From the IMG/VR virus record IMGVR_UViG_3300027759_000305, positions 1 to 29,817 of that record: 29,817 bases of DNA, one strand, 5' to 3'. The stretch comes from a virus. Position numbers and translations under genes: made by a program. The notes below the pieces were generated by a model. It had not been told where the DNA came from. It did not search any database and saw only the letters and a list, made by a program, of their open reading frames with translations. Of the stretch, positions 12,911 through 20,117 are shown one piece after another (the stretch's first letter is position 1; each line of letters begins with the position of its first letter).

Positions 12911-13457
12911 CTTGTTTTGGTTTATTCCATTTACTTTTAGATAATAAGTCTGCAAAATTCTTGTAGCCCTGTTCTACAGCGTATTCGTCGTTCAGCTTAT
13001 CTCGATATGCTTTAACATTCGCCTTGTCTCTCATTGCCTCTGCATTCTCGAAGCCTAAATCTATAGCGCAAGCTTCTTCGCACCAATCATGAGATCCTAT
13101 GTTTATGCTTATAGGTAGATCTGTCTCTATAGACTCTATGAAATCTTCGAACTGATTAGCGGATACGAACGGCATACAATAAGATCCTTCTGCTATTTGA
13201 TATCCACTCTCGTTTTGCTTGTCGAATATCTCTACTCTACCCATTCTATATCTTTCTCCCAATAAACTGAATATGCCGTAACCAACCGTAGAATAGTAGT
13301 AACGACCTGGGTGGGATACACCGTCTATGTCTATGCATTCAGGATTCGTTTCCATCCACGTGGCTAGCTTATCTATTAATTGCTCGTCGGTTAGTTCTTC
13401 GTTCTTAGCTCTGATATTCTGTAGATACCACGCTACACGTTTTCTATTTATCTTCAT
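12879..13457 (-). CDS. hypothetical protein (192 aa)
   Basis: Mixed alpha/beta protein, acidic, with the phrases CIDIDGVSHPGRYYYSTVGY and NIGSHDWCEEACAIDLGF. Four cysteines are spread without CxxC pairing. No known domain. Lies between two protease-like genes (32-bp overlap downstream, 4-nt gap upstream), so a shared process with them is possible. Confidence 0.7.
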   Translation of the reverse strand: MKINRKRVAWYLQNIRAKNEELTDEQLIDKLATWMETNPECIDIDGVSHPGRYYYSTVGYGIFSLLGERYRMGRVEIFDKQNESGYQIAEGSYCMPFVSANQFEDFIESIETDLPISINIGSHDWCEEACAIDLGFENAEAMRDKANVKAYRDKLNDEYAVEQGYKNFADLLSKSKWNKPKQDENTIHDTRD

Positions 13458-13461
13458 AACA

Positions 13462-13698
13462 CTAATTTAATAACTCGTCTAAATCAATTGAATTTTCGCT
13501 CATAATTTCCCTTAGTTTATCTCTGGTCTCTTCAAGTGTTTTATAAGTAGCATCATCGAGCTCTCCATATTTAATAAGTCCTCGTAAATACTGATCCATA
13601 TCCCATAGTGCTACTGCCATGTTTACTGCTTTAACGCATCGTAAATGAGCTGTCTTGTCTTGTCCTTCGTCTAAGTCAAATTCTAATGTTGCTTTCAT
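13462..13698 (-). CDS. conserved small phage protein (78 aa)
   Basis: MKATLEFDLDEGQDKTAHLR, then AVNMAVALWDMDQYLRGL and an acidic helical end. This opening strand and the W-D-M-D helix are a pattern I recognise from many phage genomes as an unnamed protein. The ATG at 13698 is chosen; a longer frame would need a TTG at 13785 and overlap the next gene by 86 bp. Confidence 0.75.
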   Translation of the reverse strand: MKATLEFDLDEGQDKTAHLRCVKAVNMAVALWDMDQYLRGLIKYGELDDATYKTLEETRDKLREIMSENSIDLDELLN

Positions 13699-13699
13699 A

Positions 13700-14305
13700 T
13701 TATATATTTTCTTGTTTAAATAGTTTTTCAAATCTCTTTGGTAACTTATCGTACTTGCCTCTGAATGTGTTTGGCATGGCGGCAATAATGTTCTTGTTCC
13801 TGTAAGGTAAGTTATTAGGACTGCTCCACTTTCTAGTCTTTCTCATCCAATGGTAAAAATACAAATAAGCATTCGCTTTCTTTATGTAGCTTTCTTTATC
13901 AATACTCAAGTTGTATTTACTTATCAACTTAACTGCTCTCTTCTCATTGTCTAATTCTAGATCTATTACGCCTTGTATTGCGGCATCTACCATAGAACTA
14001 GAGAACTTCTCACCTGATATCCAAGCATCTACAGCGAACAGATACTTATTTGCTTTCATATAAACTGGTATCTTATTTATCCATTGCGTAAGGTGACTGT
14101 ATTCGTGTACTAATATTTCAAACGAATCTTTCTGTTTCATTGCGACTTGCAACGTTTTACCTTCGTCATCAAAATATCCAGTGCATCTTACAGATGGAAT
14201 TGGTTTTAAGTACTTAACTTCTTTAAGCTTACACGATATCTTGTGTTTCTTACAACCATTTTTTACTATCTCAATAAATGTCTTATCGTTTTTGCTTAGT
14301 CTCAT
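13700..14305 (-). CDS. putative zinc metalloprotease, HEYSH type (201 aa)
   Basis: H67-E68-Y-S-H71 in FEILVHEYSHLTQWI is a zincin helix. About 45 residues later, DLELDNEKRAVKLI supplies E117 or E121 as the third ligand, matching the HE-x-SH ... ELD-x-E-K-R arrangement seen in small phage and plasmid proteins. The last 50 residues are basic (RKTRKWSSPNNL, KYDKLPKRFEKLF). No signal peptide. Third HExxH protein of the group. Function unknown, possibly processing of phage proteins or cutting of host ones. Confidence 0.75.
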   Translation of the reverse strand: MRLSKNDKTFIEIVKNGCKKHKISCKLKEVKYLKPIPSVRCTGYFDDEGKTLQVAMKQKDSFEILVHEYSHLTQWINKIPVYMKANKYLFAVDAWISGEKFSSSMVDAAIQGVIDLELDNEKRAVKLISKYNLSIDKESYIKKANAYLYFYHWMRKTRKWSSPNNLPYRNKNIIAAMPNTFRGKYDKLPKRFEKLFKQENI

Positions 14306-14308
14306 ATC

Positions 14309-14521
14309 TTATTTGTCAAAGTTTAGTTTAGAATACATTTTAGTGTTGTACTGCATCTGTAGATCGTATGCTTGTATCTTAGCCGTTCTGTCTTCAAACG
14401 ATTGCGATACATTTAATTCCCTCATCCACGCTTGGAATTCTGGATTGGCCATTGTTTCGTTTCTTTGTTTTTCTAACTCTTGTGCTTTAAGAAAGTATTT
14501 CATGTGTATTGTGTTTAACAT
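14309..14521 (-). CDS. hypothetical helical protein (70 aa)
   Basis: Helical, Gln/Met-rich (MKYFLKAQELEKQRNETMAN, MRELNVSQSFEDRTAKIQAY). The Met at residue 7 (14503) is a possible start with a more A-rich leader (AACACAATACAC). No motif found. Ends 3 nt before the HEYSH protease start. Confidence 0.65.
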   Translation of the reverse strand: MLNTIHMKYFLKAQELEKQRNETMANPEFQAWMRELNVSQSFEDRTAKIQAYDLQMQYNTKMYSKLNFDK

Positions 14522-14536
14522 ATTATTTGTTTTAAA

Positions 14537-14803
14537 TTATTCTGCGTATTCTTGTATATCATAATAGTGGTCAGCTTGATAAGGTAATACACTGATCACA
14601 TTATTTGCATTCATCATTCTCTTTATACAGTTCTCGAACTCTTCGAACGAGTGGTACGGCGCATCTATTCTAGATCCATCGTCGTAGCTGACTTCGATTC
14701 TAGCGATCTTATAATTCTCAATGTAACCACCGAAGCGGGCATTTTCGTATTGGCTTTCTGTGTAGAAAGTGAATTCAATTCCTGTTAAATTATCTATATA
14801 CAT
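14537..14803 (-). CDS. hypothetical protein (88 aa)
   Basis: Alpha/beta-type small acidic protein with a YKIARIEVSYDDGSRIDAPY strand pair and a helical FEEFENCIKRMMNAN segment. No signal, membrane segment or catalytic motif. 17 nt downstream of its neighbour. Confidence 0.65.
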   Translation of the reverse strand: MYIDNLTGIEFTFYTESQYENARFGGYIENYKIARIEVSYDDGSRIDAPYHSFEEFENCIKRMMNANNVISVLPYQADHYYDIQEYAE

Positions 14804-14820
14804 AAGTTGGTTTTTAATTA

Positions 14821-15096
14821 TTAATAGCAGTATGGTCCTATCATTGTTAAAGGTACATCGTATCTACCAAATCCATCTACTTCGTGTACAGTAGCTTTAG
14901 TCAATCTGATATCCTTTATGATGAATACTTTACCGCTTGTCTTCTTATGTTCTACTATTACCTTGTCACCGATACTGAATGCTTTACGCTTTTCTTTTGA
15001 ATCGGTTTTCTTCTTTGATTTAATGGTATCTACTACCATTCTATTTAACTTTGATAATTCTAATAAAGTCAATTTGTTTAATTGTGACTGAGTCAT
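14821..15096 (-). CDS. KOW/SH3-barrel-like small protein (91 aa)
   Basis: A helical, Lys-rich N-terminus (TQSQLNKLTLLELSKLNRMV, then KSKKK) leads into FSIGDKVIVEHKKTSGKVFI, a small barrel of the KOW/SH3-like type found in nucleic-acid-binding proteins, ending RYDVPLTMI. The ATG at 15096 is chosen over an ATG at 15153 that lies inside the previous gene. RNA or DNA binding is suggested by fold type only. Confidence 0.7.
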   Translation of the reverse strand: MTQSQLNKLTLLELSKLNRMVVDTIKSKKKTDSKEKRKAFSIGDKVIVEHKKTSGKVFIIKDIRLTKATVHEVDGFGRYDVPLTMIGPYCY

Positions 15097-15106
15097 GTTT
15101 ATATTT

Positions 15107-15310
15107 TTAATAATTAAAGTAATAAGACGCTTGTTCCCATCTGCCATTAACATTTGTTTCTACTACGTAGTCGCCATTGTATTGTCTATTCTCTCGTAGT
15201 ACTAACCAAATTTTATGAGTATCGGTTTCGATCTTTAATTCATCACCGTCCCATGCTTGTTCGATTGTTTCCATGCTGTTTAATTCAGCTTTAGTGTATT
15301 CGTGTAACAT
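15107..15310 (-). CDS. hypothetical protein (67 aa)
   Basis: MLHEYTKAELNSMETIEQAW, then short beta strands (ELKIETDTHKIWLVLRENRQ) and a closing NGRWEQASYYFNY. The ATG at 15310 replaces a TTG at 15349 that would overlap the upstream gene. No family recognised. Confidence 0.65.
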   Translation of the reverse strand: MLHEYTKAELNSMETIEQAWDGDELKIETDTHKIWLVLRENRQYNGDYVVETNVNGRWEQASYYFNY

Positions 15311-15317
15311 AATTAAA

Positions 15318-16478
15318 TTATTTATTGTTATAAAATTTAGAGTCGTCAATTTCGTTGTAAGAATAGTCTATGGTTATTCTCTCTTCTAAGAACTTTTCTT
15401 TAACCACACCTATCTTACGATCTTCTATAGTAACTGTACCAACTCCATCGTATGCTTCTAATTCTATTTCGTCGTACTGAGCACACGCATCTTTGTAACT
15501 ATAGAAAGGACCAAACATTACGCTATAGTCGGCTGCATCGAATCCATCTAATAAGAATGATTCTCCGTATCCATCTTTATACTTCATGTAGTATGGTGAT
15601 TGAGTAACGAACCATACGTTAGGAGATTTGCCATCACCGATAATTTCACTAGCCAAATCTTTAGCTAATTTTGCAGTTGCGATTTTATATTCAGCTAAAG
15701 CATCTTTCTCTTCTACTTTAGTAGCTTCTACTTTAGGAGTATTTAAGACGCCAAACAATAAAATGTATTCTCTGATCTTAGTTACAATTTCGTCTCTCGT
15801 CATACCTTTATAATCTAAGTGCTTAATAGACCATGCGCCTTGTGGATGAGAATAGCTAATTGTATTTTCATCGCGTCCAGCTGTGTACATATAACCTAAT
15901 GCGCTGTTAACATGACCGCTATCTAACCATGCTGGAATGTGACATATTACTTTCCACAATCCACGCTCAGGATTTTTAACGAATCCTAAATGTCTTAAGT
16001 AAGTACGGTAAGTATTGCTACGATAAAACAATTGCTTGTTGTATTTTTTCCACCAAGTTGGTTGTTCGATACCGTTCATTGCTGCGTGAAATTCTTTAGT
16101 AGTGAATGTGTCGCCTATGTTCTTAGAATTAATAAATGACTTAACTGATTGAAACAAGTTTGACTTTGGTGGAGCGTTCATAGTATCTAATGCTTCTACT
16201 AAAGTGTCTTGAGCTACGAATGTATCTTTTTGGTTCATACCACCGATATGCCACTCGATTGTTTCTTTATCAGTATAACGACGATACTCTTTCCAATCGT
16301 ACACGCTAAATATAGTACCGTCTTCTAATTCCAATTCCCACTCGTTTTGCACTTTATCGTGGTGATCGCTCGTATGATTTGGCGCACCTAAGATAATTTG
16401 TAGATCTGCTAACGTAGCACTAAATGTAGCACCGTGAAATGAAGTACCGTCCAACGATTTGTTTGTTTTCTTTATCAT
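15318..16478 (-). CDS. multidomain phage protein of unknown function (386 aa)
   Basis: Residues about 8-80 (SLDGTSFHGATFSATLADLQ, ILGAPNHTSDHH, ELEDGTIFSVYDWKEYR, TIEWHIGG) form a domain I recognise as recurring alone in many phages, unnamed. Residues about 110-190 (KSFINSKNIGDTFTTKEFHA, TYRTYLRHLGFVKNPERG) resemble a winged-helix-like module for DNA contact. The last third has FGPFYSYKDACAQYDEIELE. No catalytic residues are evident. The fusion of a common phage domain to further modules is unusual. Start motif at 16478 is ATAATAAGTT. Confidence 0.7.
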   Translation of the reverse strand: MIKKTNKSLDGTSFHGATFSATLADLQIILGAPNHTSDHHDKVQNEWELELEDGTIFSVYDWKEYRRYTDKETIEWHIGGMNQKDTFVAQDTLVEALDTMNAPPKSNLFQSVKSFINSKNIGDTFTTKEFHAAMNGIEQPTWWKKYNKQLFYRSNTYRTYLRHLGFVKNPERGLWKVICHIPAWLDSGHVNSALGYMYTAGRDENTISYSHPQGAWSIKHLDYKGMTRDEIVTKIREYILLFGVLNTPKVEATKVEEKDALAEYKIATAKLAKDLASEIIGDGKSPNVWFVTQSPYYMKYKDGYGESFLLDGFDAADYSVMFGPFYSYKDACAQYDEIELEAYDGVGTVTIEDRKIGVVKEKFLEERITIDYSYNEIDDSKFYNNK

Positions 16479-16484
16479 AACTTA

Positions 16485-16589
16485 TTATTTATTTTTATTT
16501 GTTTCGAAGATTGTTTTAAACATTACGTAACCTATTGTACAGACTACAAAAATTACTATTAATTCACCTACTGAAATATACTGATTCAT
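16485..16589 (-). CDS. tiny single-TM protein (34 aa)
   Basis: MNQYISVGELIVIFVVCTIG, then YVMFKTIFETNKNK: one membrane helix at about 8-27 with a short charged tail. Fits the gap between the 104-aa gene (5 nt) and the 386-aa gene (6 nt). Function unknown. Confidence 0.55.
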   Translation of the reverse strand: MNQYISVGELIVIFVVCTIGYVMFKTIFETNKNK

Positions 16590-16594
16590 ATTAA

Positions 16595-16909
16595 TTAATT
16601 TAATGAAGGCATTACTGAATATTCTATGTCTGTGTTGTGCCACTTTTTCATGTACCTTTGCCATGACATTTCACCTTTATCTATTTTAATTTGATCTAGT
16701 TCCATATTGTGAGGTACTCCTGCAATAAAGTCTTGGTTATCTAAGAATTCAAAATTAACGTGACAATCTGGAAAAGATTCGCTAAGTGCTTTATGATTTA
16801 ACTGCATATTTGTCCACATAAGTTCTTTGTCGTAATCTTCGACAGTGATAACGTGGTCAGTAACGATCTCTTTTGTAAGAGCATTTTTAATGTAAATTCT
16901 AACTTTCAT
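16595..16909 (-). CDS. hypothetical protein (104 aa), first gene after a terminator
   Basis: Alpha/beta protein starting KVRIYIKNALTKEIVTDHVI; Trp-rich C-terminal half (GEMSWQRYMKKWHNTDIEYS). Not recognised. It follows the 228-bp noncoding spacer and the terminator at 17039-17100, so it should be the first gene of a new transcript. Start motif AAATAAAAGCT at 16909. Confidence 0.7.
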   Translation of the reverse strand: MKVRIYIKNALTKEIVTDHVITVEDYDKELMWTNMQLNHKALSESFPDCHVNFEFLDNQDFIAGVPHNMELDQIKIDKGEMSWQRYMKKWHNTDIEYSVMPSLN

Positions 16910-16999
16910 AGCTTTTATTTATTGATTATAGGTAAAACTACACAATTCTGGCTATCTAGAGCTGTTTTATTGAACTATTTTCGAAACTTCTTGATAGAT

Positions 17000-17131
17000 A
17001 ACCAATCAGTTATGTATGTATCTTTTAAGTAATATCACAAAAAAGTGCAACTCATTGATAACCAACCAGTTGTATCCGGCTGAAAACCAATCAGTTGCAC
17101 ATTATGATTTTATTGATATATAACGCGTTGG
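17000..17131 (+). repeat. AACCAAYCAGTT repeat cluster and copy 2 of the two-part element
   Basis: Three direct copies of AACCAAYCAGTT at 17000-17011, 17060-17071 and 17085-17096, plus a partial inverted one at 17045-17056. Copy three continues as GCACAT, then 17 nt, then ATAACGCGTTGG (17120-17131). This repeats the element at 10576-10622 in the opposite orientation. The whole gap 16910-17137 has no protein-coding frame of note on either strand. It could bind a phage replication or control protein. Confidence 0.7.
17039..17100 (-). terminator. predicted intrinsic terminator after the HNH gene
   Basis: Minus strand: GTGCAACTGATTG (17100-17088), a 30-nt loop, then CAATGAGTTGCAC (17057-17045), followed at once by TTTTTT (17044-17039). 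The outer 8 bp are perfect, one mismatch, then 4 more pairs. It stands 38 nt after the HNH stop. The loop holds one copy of the AACCAAYCAGTT repeat, and the upstream arm is the complement of another. Confidence 0.6.
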
Positions 17132-17137
17132 AAACGG

Positions 17138-17818
17138 TTACTTGTAGTCTATAATATCGTCTACGTTTAGATTGCCTTTATCGTCGTAACCTATTCTTTC
17201 TAAGTGTTCCAAATAAAATGGATCCAAATCGTAGAACTTCGTATTGTTCTCTTCTAATACCTCTTCGTCGTGTATGTACTTAGACTCTATGTTTCTTGTT
17301 ATGCGATCGCTGAATGGATCCACTGCAAATAAGAAGCTACAGTTATAACACAACCATCTTAAGTTCTCTAATCTCCAATCTGATTTGTTACCATTAGAGA
17401 AGTTAATCAATAGTGGCACCTTCATATCTAATATGCGTTTCTCTTTGAATCCACACTCAGCGCAACAATAACCTAATCTACCATCTTTCATCAATAGATC
17501 TTTAAGCTTAGCCACTCTCTGAGGATTTGCTACTTGTTTTTCTACGAGCATCTCTTCCAAGTCTTTCTTAAAGTTACTGCCTTGAAAATTCTTTGGTATA
17601 CCTTTAGCAGATTGATTCATGTGAAAATCAAACAAGGTTTTGCCAGTATCCCTATCTATGTATTTCTTTGCGTATTTCTTATACGTAACGTATGTGATCT
17701 TCATCCATCTTGCAGCTTCGTGATTGCTACGCGTATTCTTCATTGCCTCCCATATCTGATCTTCTGTGATCTGAAGACCTTGATATATAAATTGAGGTTT
17801 ATCTTTATTCTCTTCCAC
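17138..17818 (-). CDS. HNH-fold zinc-finger protein lacking catalytic histidines (226 aa)
   Basis: The N-terminus has a helix-turn-helix-like part (ITEDQIWEAMKNTRSNHEAA, ARWMKITYVTYKKYAKKY). Residues about 115-170 carry the HNH/zinc ribbon scaffold: CCAECGF, then NGNKSDWRLENLRWLCYNCS. In active HNH nucleases of this layout, an LDHIxGD block and a CPNCH end supply catalytic and metal histidines; here they read LINFSNGN and CYNCS, so both histidines are gone while zinc cysteines and the LENLR...C..C core remain. Probably a DNA-binding protein derived from a homing-type nuclease. Start overlaps the upstream stop by one base. Confidence 0.75.
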   Translation of the reverse strand: MEENKDKPQFIYQGLQITEDQIWEAMKNTRSNHEAARWMKITYVTYKKYAKKYIDRDTGKTLFDFHMNQSAKGIPKNFQGSNFKKDLEEMLVEKQVANPQRVAKLKDLLMKDGRLGYCCAECGFKEKRILDMKVPLLINFSNGNKSDWRLENLRWLCYNCSFLFAVDPFSDRITRNIESKYIHDEEVLEENNTKFYDLDPFYLEHLERIGYDDKGNLNVDDIIDYK

Positions 17819-18225
17819 TAATCCTGAATTTTGGGATTAATCATTACTAATAAATTCCAAAGATCGTAAGGATTTTCTAGTATTATTTCGGTATCATTTT
17901 CGTCCAATATGGGATTTAGAGTTCCGTCTGGATTTTGTCTATCGTAAAGATAGAATGCTATTACGTCTGAACAAGCTTCACCGAAGTGAAAATATAACAT
18001 CACATCTATAACCGCTAAAAACTTCTCGTCGTACTTAAACATATCCATATCCATATCTGCGTACATCAAGCCTTGTCTCACAAATATCTCGTCCAAACTA
18101 TTTATCATTTGTACGAACATCTCTTTCTTCTTATCAGATTGAGTCTTCTTCTTTCTTCTTACATATGATTTAACATTCAGCATGTTATCCACCGCAGTTT
18201 GCACCTCTTTGAAATTGTCTGCCAT
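17818..18225 (-). CDS. conserved phage protein (135 aa)
   Basis: MADNFKEVQTAVDNMLNVKS, a basic RRKKKTQSDKKK patch, then YLYDRQNPDGTLNPILDEND and NPYDLWNLL. The C-terminal part is a pattern I recall from T4-like and Bacteroidetes phage genomes, without a named function. ATG at 18225 is taken over a TTG at 18255 that would overlap the previous gene. Part of the four-gene group 17138-18920. Confidence 0.7.
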   Translation of the reverse strand: MADNFKEVQTAVDNMLNVKSYVRRKKKTQSDKKKEMFVQMINSLDEIFVRQGLMYADMDMDMFKYDEKFLAVIDVMLYFHFGEACSDVIAFYLYDRQNPDGTLNPILDENDTEIILENPYDLWNLLVMINPKIQD

Positions 18226-18226
18226 A

Positions 18227-18577
18227 TTAATTTGTTTTATCTGTGTGAGTAACAATCTTATTAACCTTCTTAGATCTAATTGATTCTATAAGTTTTGTCA
18301 TTTTGTTACATGCCTCGTAATCCTCTTCTTCTACGTAAAATAATATGCACGTTTCAAGTGCGAATATCCACTGGTTCTTATGCAGTTCTATGTATGAATT
18401 TGAATCGTTTATCTCAAAAATAGAAGCAAAGGTCTTCTTATTTTCTATGGCGTACTCTATCGCCTTTGGTACTTCGACCTTAAGAAGACCTTTTAATATG
18501 TTGGATGCTTCTATATCTTGCGCCGTCAACGTACCGATGTTTTCAAATATGGCTCGAGGCGGTCTATTTTTTCCCAT
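18227..18577 (-). CDS. hypothetical protein (116 aa)
   Basis: Helical protein beginning MGKNRPPRAIFENIGTLTAQ, with FALETCILFYVEEEDYEACN in the second half and a basic tail. The opening PPR and compact helical make-up suggest a partner protein of the neighbouring genes; function not known. Gap of 1 nt to the next gene. Confidence 0.65.
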   Translation of the reverse strand: MGKNRPPRAIFENIGTLTAQDIEASNILKGLLKVEVPKAIEYAIENKKTFASIFEINDSNSYIELHKNQWIFALETCILFYVEEEDYEACNKMTKLIESIRSKKVNKIVTHTDKTN

Positions 18578-18593
18578 AACTAGTTTTAATATT

Positions 18594-18920
18594 TTATTCT
18601 CCGCCTTTGAATGTCTTCATTAGCATGTCGGAGATCGATGTCAATGGTATGGTGAATCCTATAACATTTTGATATGCATTTCTATCGTCGTAAGCAATGG
18701 TAATACCTGCATCTCCCATTCTTTTTTGTAAAGCAACAGATATCTTATTTGCCAATTCCTGCTTGGCTCTTGGATCTTGAATCTCTTGACTCAATATGAA
18801 TTGCATCTTGATACCCATCTTTGTGGTGTTATCGTTTACATCGAACTGTATTTGAAATGGCATCTTTTTGCCATCTATTGTCAAAGTTACAGGGTATTTA
18901 GGTTGTTGTGAAAGGGCCAT
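18594..18920 (-). CDS. probable structural phage protein (108 aa)
   Basis: Begins ALSQQPKYPVTLTIDGKKMP, a beta-rich start, and carries NDNTTKMGIKMQFILSQEIQ followed by helices with DAGITIAYDDRN. It resembles small proteins encoded beside structural genes in marine T4-like phages, but I cannot name a family. First of the four-gene group after the glycan block. Confidence 0.6.
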   Translation of the reverse strand: MALSQQPKYPVTLTIDGKKMPFQIQFDVNDNTTKMGIKMQFILSQEIQDPRAKQELANKISVALQKRMGDAGITIAYDDRNAYQNVIGFTIPLTSISDMLMKTFKGGE

Positions 18921-18941
18921 CGTCTTTTATCTTATAAATAT

Positions 18942-20117
18942 TTAGAATACGTTCTTGATGAATGTACCCATCATTTTGTCTGTGTGGTCTACCATTTGTA
19001 ACACATCGATCTTAAGTCCGTTGTATTCGTACGTACCTACTGCATCTACCGATTCTCTAATGATAACCTGTATATTTGGAACTATGTTTAGATCTACGTT
19101 ATCTTTTGCGTCAAAGTAGATAAGTATATCGTTCTGCTTTGGCTCTTCTATTGGACGCACCCTAGCTTCAAGGATTAGGTCTGTCTTAGGCTGTTCATAT
19201 TTTATATAGTCAGCAATTAAAGCCTGATCTACGTATATGTTATTGAACCATGGCTCTAACGAGAGTAGCAGGTTAGCATCGCAATTCTCCACGACTATTC
19301 CTATATCGTACCTCGGTTTTAATACTGGTCTTTGGTACTTGTCGTTCTCAATCCAACTACCCCATTTTCTAAGATAGTTTCTTGCTGCTTTTGCTGATGC
19401 GTTCTTAAAGTAGTCATCGTCCTTACCAATCTCTTCTGTCCATCTGTGTCCTCTACAAGTTAAGTGATATACGAATGCATCTCTTGACTGGATTAGTTCG
19501 TATCCGTGTAGTAACCATCTTTGAAATATATCTGAATCTTCGTAAGGGAATGGAGCAAACAATGCGTCGTGTCCTCCCATTGCAACGAAGTCTTCTTTGT
19601 ATATAATCCACGGTGCAAACATACCGTTAGTTGTTAAGTCTTTATACTCGTGTTGAGCTTCTAAAACGTATGCTTCAAATGCATTTAAGTTTAGGTTGTC
19701 GAAGTCAGTACCAAAATCTCTAATGATCTTCTCTTCTCCAGCTGGGTGCAATGGCGGTTCTACTCTTGTTGCGCACACTACAGTTTCTCTTTGTAAGTGC
19801 TTTAACATGTTCTCTAAGTAATAAGGACCTAATATCATATCTGCGTGCATGATACCTACCACTTCTGTTTCTGCTAATTGAATTCCTTTATCGTATAGTA
19901 TTGTATGACCAACCCTTTTATCTGATCTATATACTGCAGTGATATTATCGTCGTTAATTCCAGCCAACCATTCTGTGGTACCATCCGTAGAGCCATCGTC
20001 TAACATAATGATCTTACAATTAGGCGCGTGAGTCTTTACGCTTGTATATGCATTCTTTAAGTGTCTTAGATTATTACTAGATGGTATGACTAACGTAACT
20101 TGTTCTTGTGTTAACAT
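18942..20117 (-). CDS. glycosyltransferase family 2, copy A
   Basis: GT-A inverting glycosyltransferase. VTLVIPSSNNLRHLKNA opens the fold, IIMLDDGSTDGTTEW (about 37-50) binds the nucleotide and H91-A-D93 in GIMHADMILGP is the DxD-equivalent metal site. Residues beyond about 240 form a separate C-terminal part without a known domain. It shares the phrases HADMILGP, VCATR-x-EPPLHPAG and VYHLTCRG with the next gene (20111-21247), so the two arose by tandem duplication. They overlap by 7 bp. Sugar and acceptor are unknown. It ends the glycan block on this side. Confidence 0.88.
   Translation of the reverse strand: MLTQEQVTLVIPSSNNLRHLKNAYTSVKTHAPNCKIIMLDDGSTDGTTEWLAGINDDNITAVYRSDKRVGHTILYDKGIQLAETEVVGIMHADMILGPYYLENMLKHLQRETVVCATRVEPPLHPAGEEKIIRDFGTDFDNLNLNAFEAYVLEAQHEYKDLTTNGMFAPWIIYKEDFVAMGGHDALFAPFPYEDSDIFQRWLLHGYELIQSRDAFVYHLTCRGHRWTEEIGKDDDYFKNASAKAARNYLRKWGSWIENDKYQRPVLKPRYDIGIVVENCDANLLLSLEPWFNNIYVDQALIADYIKYEQPKTDLILEARVRPIEEPKQNDILIYFDAKDNVDLNIVPNIQVIIRESVDAVGTYEYNGLKIDVLQMVDHTDKMMGTFIKNVF

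Noticed and set aside
17104-17154. 16-codon plus-strand frame beginning MILLIYNAL
   Set aside because: Too short, runs antisense into the HNH gene end, and no plus-strand transcription is otherwise supported.
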